Part shown: in pieces, positions 54,588 through 56,155 of the stretch | Layout of the letters: each line of letters begins with the position of its first letter | How positions within the stretch are numbered: the stretch's first letter is position 1 | DNA from: a virus | Strand: one strand, 5' to 3' | DNA length: 56,155 nucleotides | IMG/VR virus record: IMGVR_UViG_3300042907_001132 | Coordinates: 1-56,155 of that record | The notes under the pieces: generated by a model | The model's input: only the letters and a program-made list of their open reading frames with translations | The model's database searches: none | Told to the model about the DNA's origin: nothing | Translations under genes and position numbers: made by a program

Positions 54588-56155
54588 TTAGTTAGATCCA
54601 TTGCTTTGTTCATCTGAAGTAAGATACGTCCACCCTGGGAAATCGTTTTCAATTTCTTGATACTCATAGGTAAACGGTGCGCCAATAGCTCCCGTGTACC
54701 TGGTGTACGAAAGATACGCGCCGTTAGTAAGACGAACGATGACTCTTTCTTGTTTTTCATTGTTCAGGTCTTTGACTGCAACAATGACCGCGTTTTCATC
54801 TACTGGCGGAGCGTATTCTTTTGCCCGTCCTGATGGATCTTCATTTAGCCAGTCTTTGTACTTTTTCGCGCCACCAAAATCTTCTCCAAACCTGGTTTTA
54901 AGATTTTCATCTAGTTTTGTTTGGAACTTCTTAACTGCGCCTTCTTTTTCCATAACTACACCTTGACCGCCAACTGTCACAACTTCGTCAACAGACCTTC
55001 CGTTTATTTCAGTTATTCCGCGGTTCTTGAGTTCTTCAATCAAAAATGGAACTACTCTTGTGTGAACAACGATGTCTTTTAGCATATCAGTGCTAACTCT
55101 GTCCTTGAACATCAGCTCATAGCCGCCAGGAGCAGCGTTCTTAAGATTGTCGTTTTCTTCAGATCTAGCGCCATAAGTATCGACGTAGTTGGCATAGAAA
55201 TCAAGTCGCGTGAACAGATCAACCGCGTCAAATGTCACTGTAGCGTCACTGGCGTCACTGACGCCGTAGCCGATACTTGAGGTTACAGTCATGTCTTTAG
55301 GCGAGAAGAATACGTAGTCTGCACCGCCCGTGGCCATGTCAGTTTCTGAAGACTGACCCGAGCCGCCGACGCCTTCGGTCCATCTTGCCAACGTCGACAT
55401 AAGTGCTCTGTTTGGCCCAACGATAATGTCTGCTATCTTTTTGGCCGCAAGTTCTGGGTCAGGGCGGTACCCAGCAGACACAGTTAAATTATGCTCTGCA
55501 ATTTCAATTTTAGCTTCTTTTGCCAAAGCTGCTGCTTTTTCTTTAGAAACTCGCATCTCGATACGGCCATTGGCGCCAACACCAACGTAGACGTCTTCAA
55601 CTCCAATACCGTATTTAGTTTTTACTTCAGAGAGAATCTCTTGTCTGACTTCTGGTCTAGCTTCATTTCTTGACGCATTTGTTTTTCCACCAAGCACGCT
55701 CATAAGCCGATTTTCAATAAGAACGCGAAAATCTTGCTCTACCGATGGGCGTGGGTCAACAACGCCAGCAATATTAAATGCTGAGCGCACGCTGTCTGGC
55801 GACACGCCGTCTGGGACATCTATGATTACATAGTTGTTTAAGGCATTAACTACTTCATCGTAGTCCTCAACGCTTCGTGAAAAGACATGGTCTGTGTAAG
55901 AGCCTTGCGCTCCACGGAAAAATTGAATTTTTACGCCGTTAGGTAGTGTTGCTTCATATGTTGTTCCGTGGCGCCAATTGTTATAAACATTTGTATCTGG
56001 CTTTAAAGCTGGGACTGCAGCATCTTTTCGACTAATCTCTTTGAGTGCTACTCCATTAGTTATTGTGTACTCGTTGCGTTTAAGATCTTGTACATCTTTA
56101 TACAATTGTTCACCAGCCCAAGCTGTGAGCTTGTATCTCATTCGAGTTATTTGCT
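54588..56155 (-). CDS. Large virion-operon protein (probably 5' truncated), ART-like region possible
   Basis: The open frame has an ATG at 56141 (517 aa) but no ribosome site before it and no in-frame stop in the 14 bases up to the window edge, so the gene may begin outside. The sequence starts MRYKLTAWAGEQLYKDVQDL. Residues 245-300 (TSSETDMATGGADYVFFSP-like, shown as DMATGGADYVFFSP) and 340-375 (GYELMFKDRVSTDML) recall a module often fused to phage MuF or portal-associated proteins, possibly related to ADP-ribosyltransferases; I am not sure. The operon position, ahead of protease and capsid, fits a portal- or MuF-linked protein. Confidence 0.5.
   Translation of the reverse strand, partial: QITRMRYKLTAWAGEQLYKDVQDLKRNEYTITNGVALKEISRKDAAVPALKPDTNVYNNWRHGTTYEATLPNGVKIQFFRGAQGSYTDHVFSRSVEDYDEVVNALNNYVIIDVPDGVSPDSVRSAFNIAGVVDPRPSVEQDFRVLIENRLMSVLGGKTNASRNEARPEVRQEILSEVKTKYGIGVEDVYVGVGANGRIEMRVSKEKAAALAKEAKIEIAEHNLTVSAGYRPDPELAAKKIADIIVGPNRALMSTLARWTEGVGGSGQSSETDMATGGADYVFFSPKDMTVTSSIGYGVSDASDATVTFDAVDLFTRLDFYANYVDTYGARSEENDNLKNAAPGGYELMFKDRVSTDMLKDIVVHTRVVPFLIEELKNRGITEINGRSVDEVVTVGGQGVVMEKEGAVKKFQTKLDENLKTRFGEDFGGAKKYKDWLNEDPSGRAKEYAPPVDENAVIVAVKDLNNEKQERVIVRLTNGAYLSYTRYTGAIGAPFTYEYQEIENDFPGWTYLTSDEQSNGSN

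Noticed and set aside
14721-56155. Terminase, portal, endolysin/holin, integrase, tRNA genes
   Set aside because: Looked for in translated sequence and gaps and not found; the portal and terminase presumably lie to the right of the window. Their absence here says nothing about the whole genome.

Overview
The window is a continuous piece of a tailed dsDNA phage genome, most likely a siphovirus of an actinobacterium. It encodes a WhiB-type Fe-S regulator, a hallmark of actinobacteria and their phages. The capsid maturation polyprotein, tail chaperone frameshift pair, tape measure and hub/Dit-like proteins have the actinophage arrangement. Base composition is moderate to AT-leaning, so a low-GC host such as a freshwater actinobacterium is my guess rather than something the sequence shows. 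No terminase, complete portal, integrase, endolysin, tRNA or rRNA gene was found. The structural operon and the adhesin array both run off the window edges.

Region 1 (1-14743, + strand) is an array of receptor-binding/tail-fibre genes. Eight glycine-rich adhesin units in seven ORFs (one truncated at the left edge, one double) alternate with seven small partner genes, mostly coupled at the stop/start codons. The array is interrupted by a long pectate-lyase-fold fibre with a self-cleaving S74 chaperone and by three or four other small fibre proteins. It ends with a two-domain glycosyltransferase and a SAM methyltransferase. Two 29-bp intergenic repeats and a degenerate third copy precede the fibre and glycosyltransferase genes.

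Region 2 (14721-33410, - strand, convergent with region 1) carries regulation, nucleotide metabolism, DNA modification and replication: WhiB with a zinc ribbon, a glycosylase-like protein, a C5 cytosine methyltransferase, a MazG/dUTPase-like enzyme, two paralogous glycosyltransferase-like proteins, an SSB-like protein, a Sak4-like ATPase, a PD-(D/E)XK nuclease, an SNF2 helicase, a RuvC-like resolvase, DNA polymerase A, dCMP deaminase, a dCMP-hydroxymethylase-like enzyme, a nucleotide kinase fused to a UDG-like domain, and a tandem 2OG-Fe(II) oxygenase. The thymidylate-synthase homologue has Asp179 in place of the uracil-selecting Asn and its nucleophile at Cys148, the same residue numbers as T4 gp42. 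With the dNTPase, kinase and glycosyltransferases it suggests a T4-like cytosine hypermodification pathway built from other parts.

Region 3 (33498-56155, - strand) is the virion operon, read from right to left: capsid-associated genes, a 1328-aa maturation polyprotein with an embedded protease, a scaffold-major capsid fusion with a likely internal start, a second capsid-like protein, the tail tube protein, a terminator, connectors, tail chaperones with a -1 frameshift, tape measure, Dit-like and hub-like proteins, and a tail protein with PPVT minisatellites. A beta-rich module of about 70 residues recurs in three of these virion proteins.

Extended -10 promoters (TGATATAAT-like) precede several leftward units. 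All function calls rest on motif recognition by eye; no database search was run.
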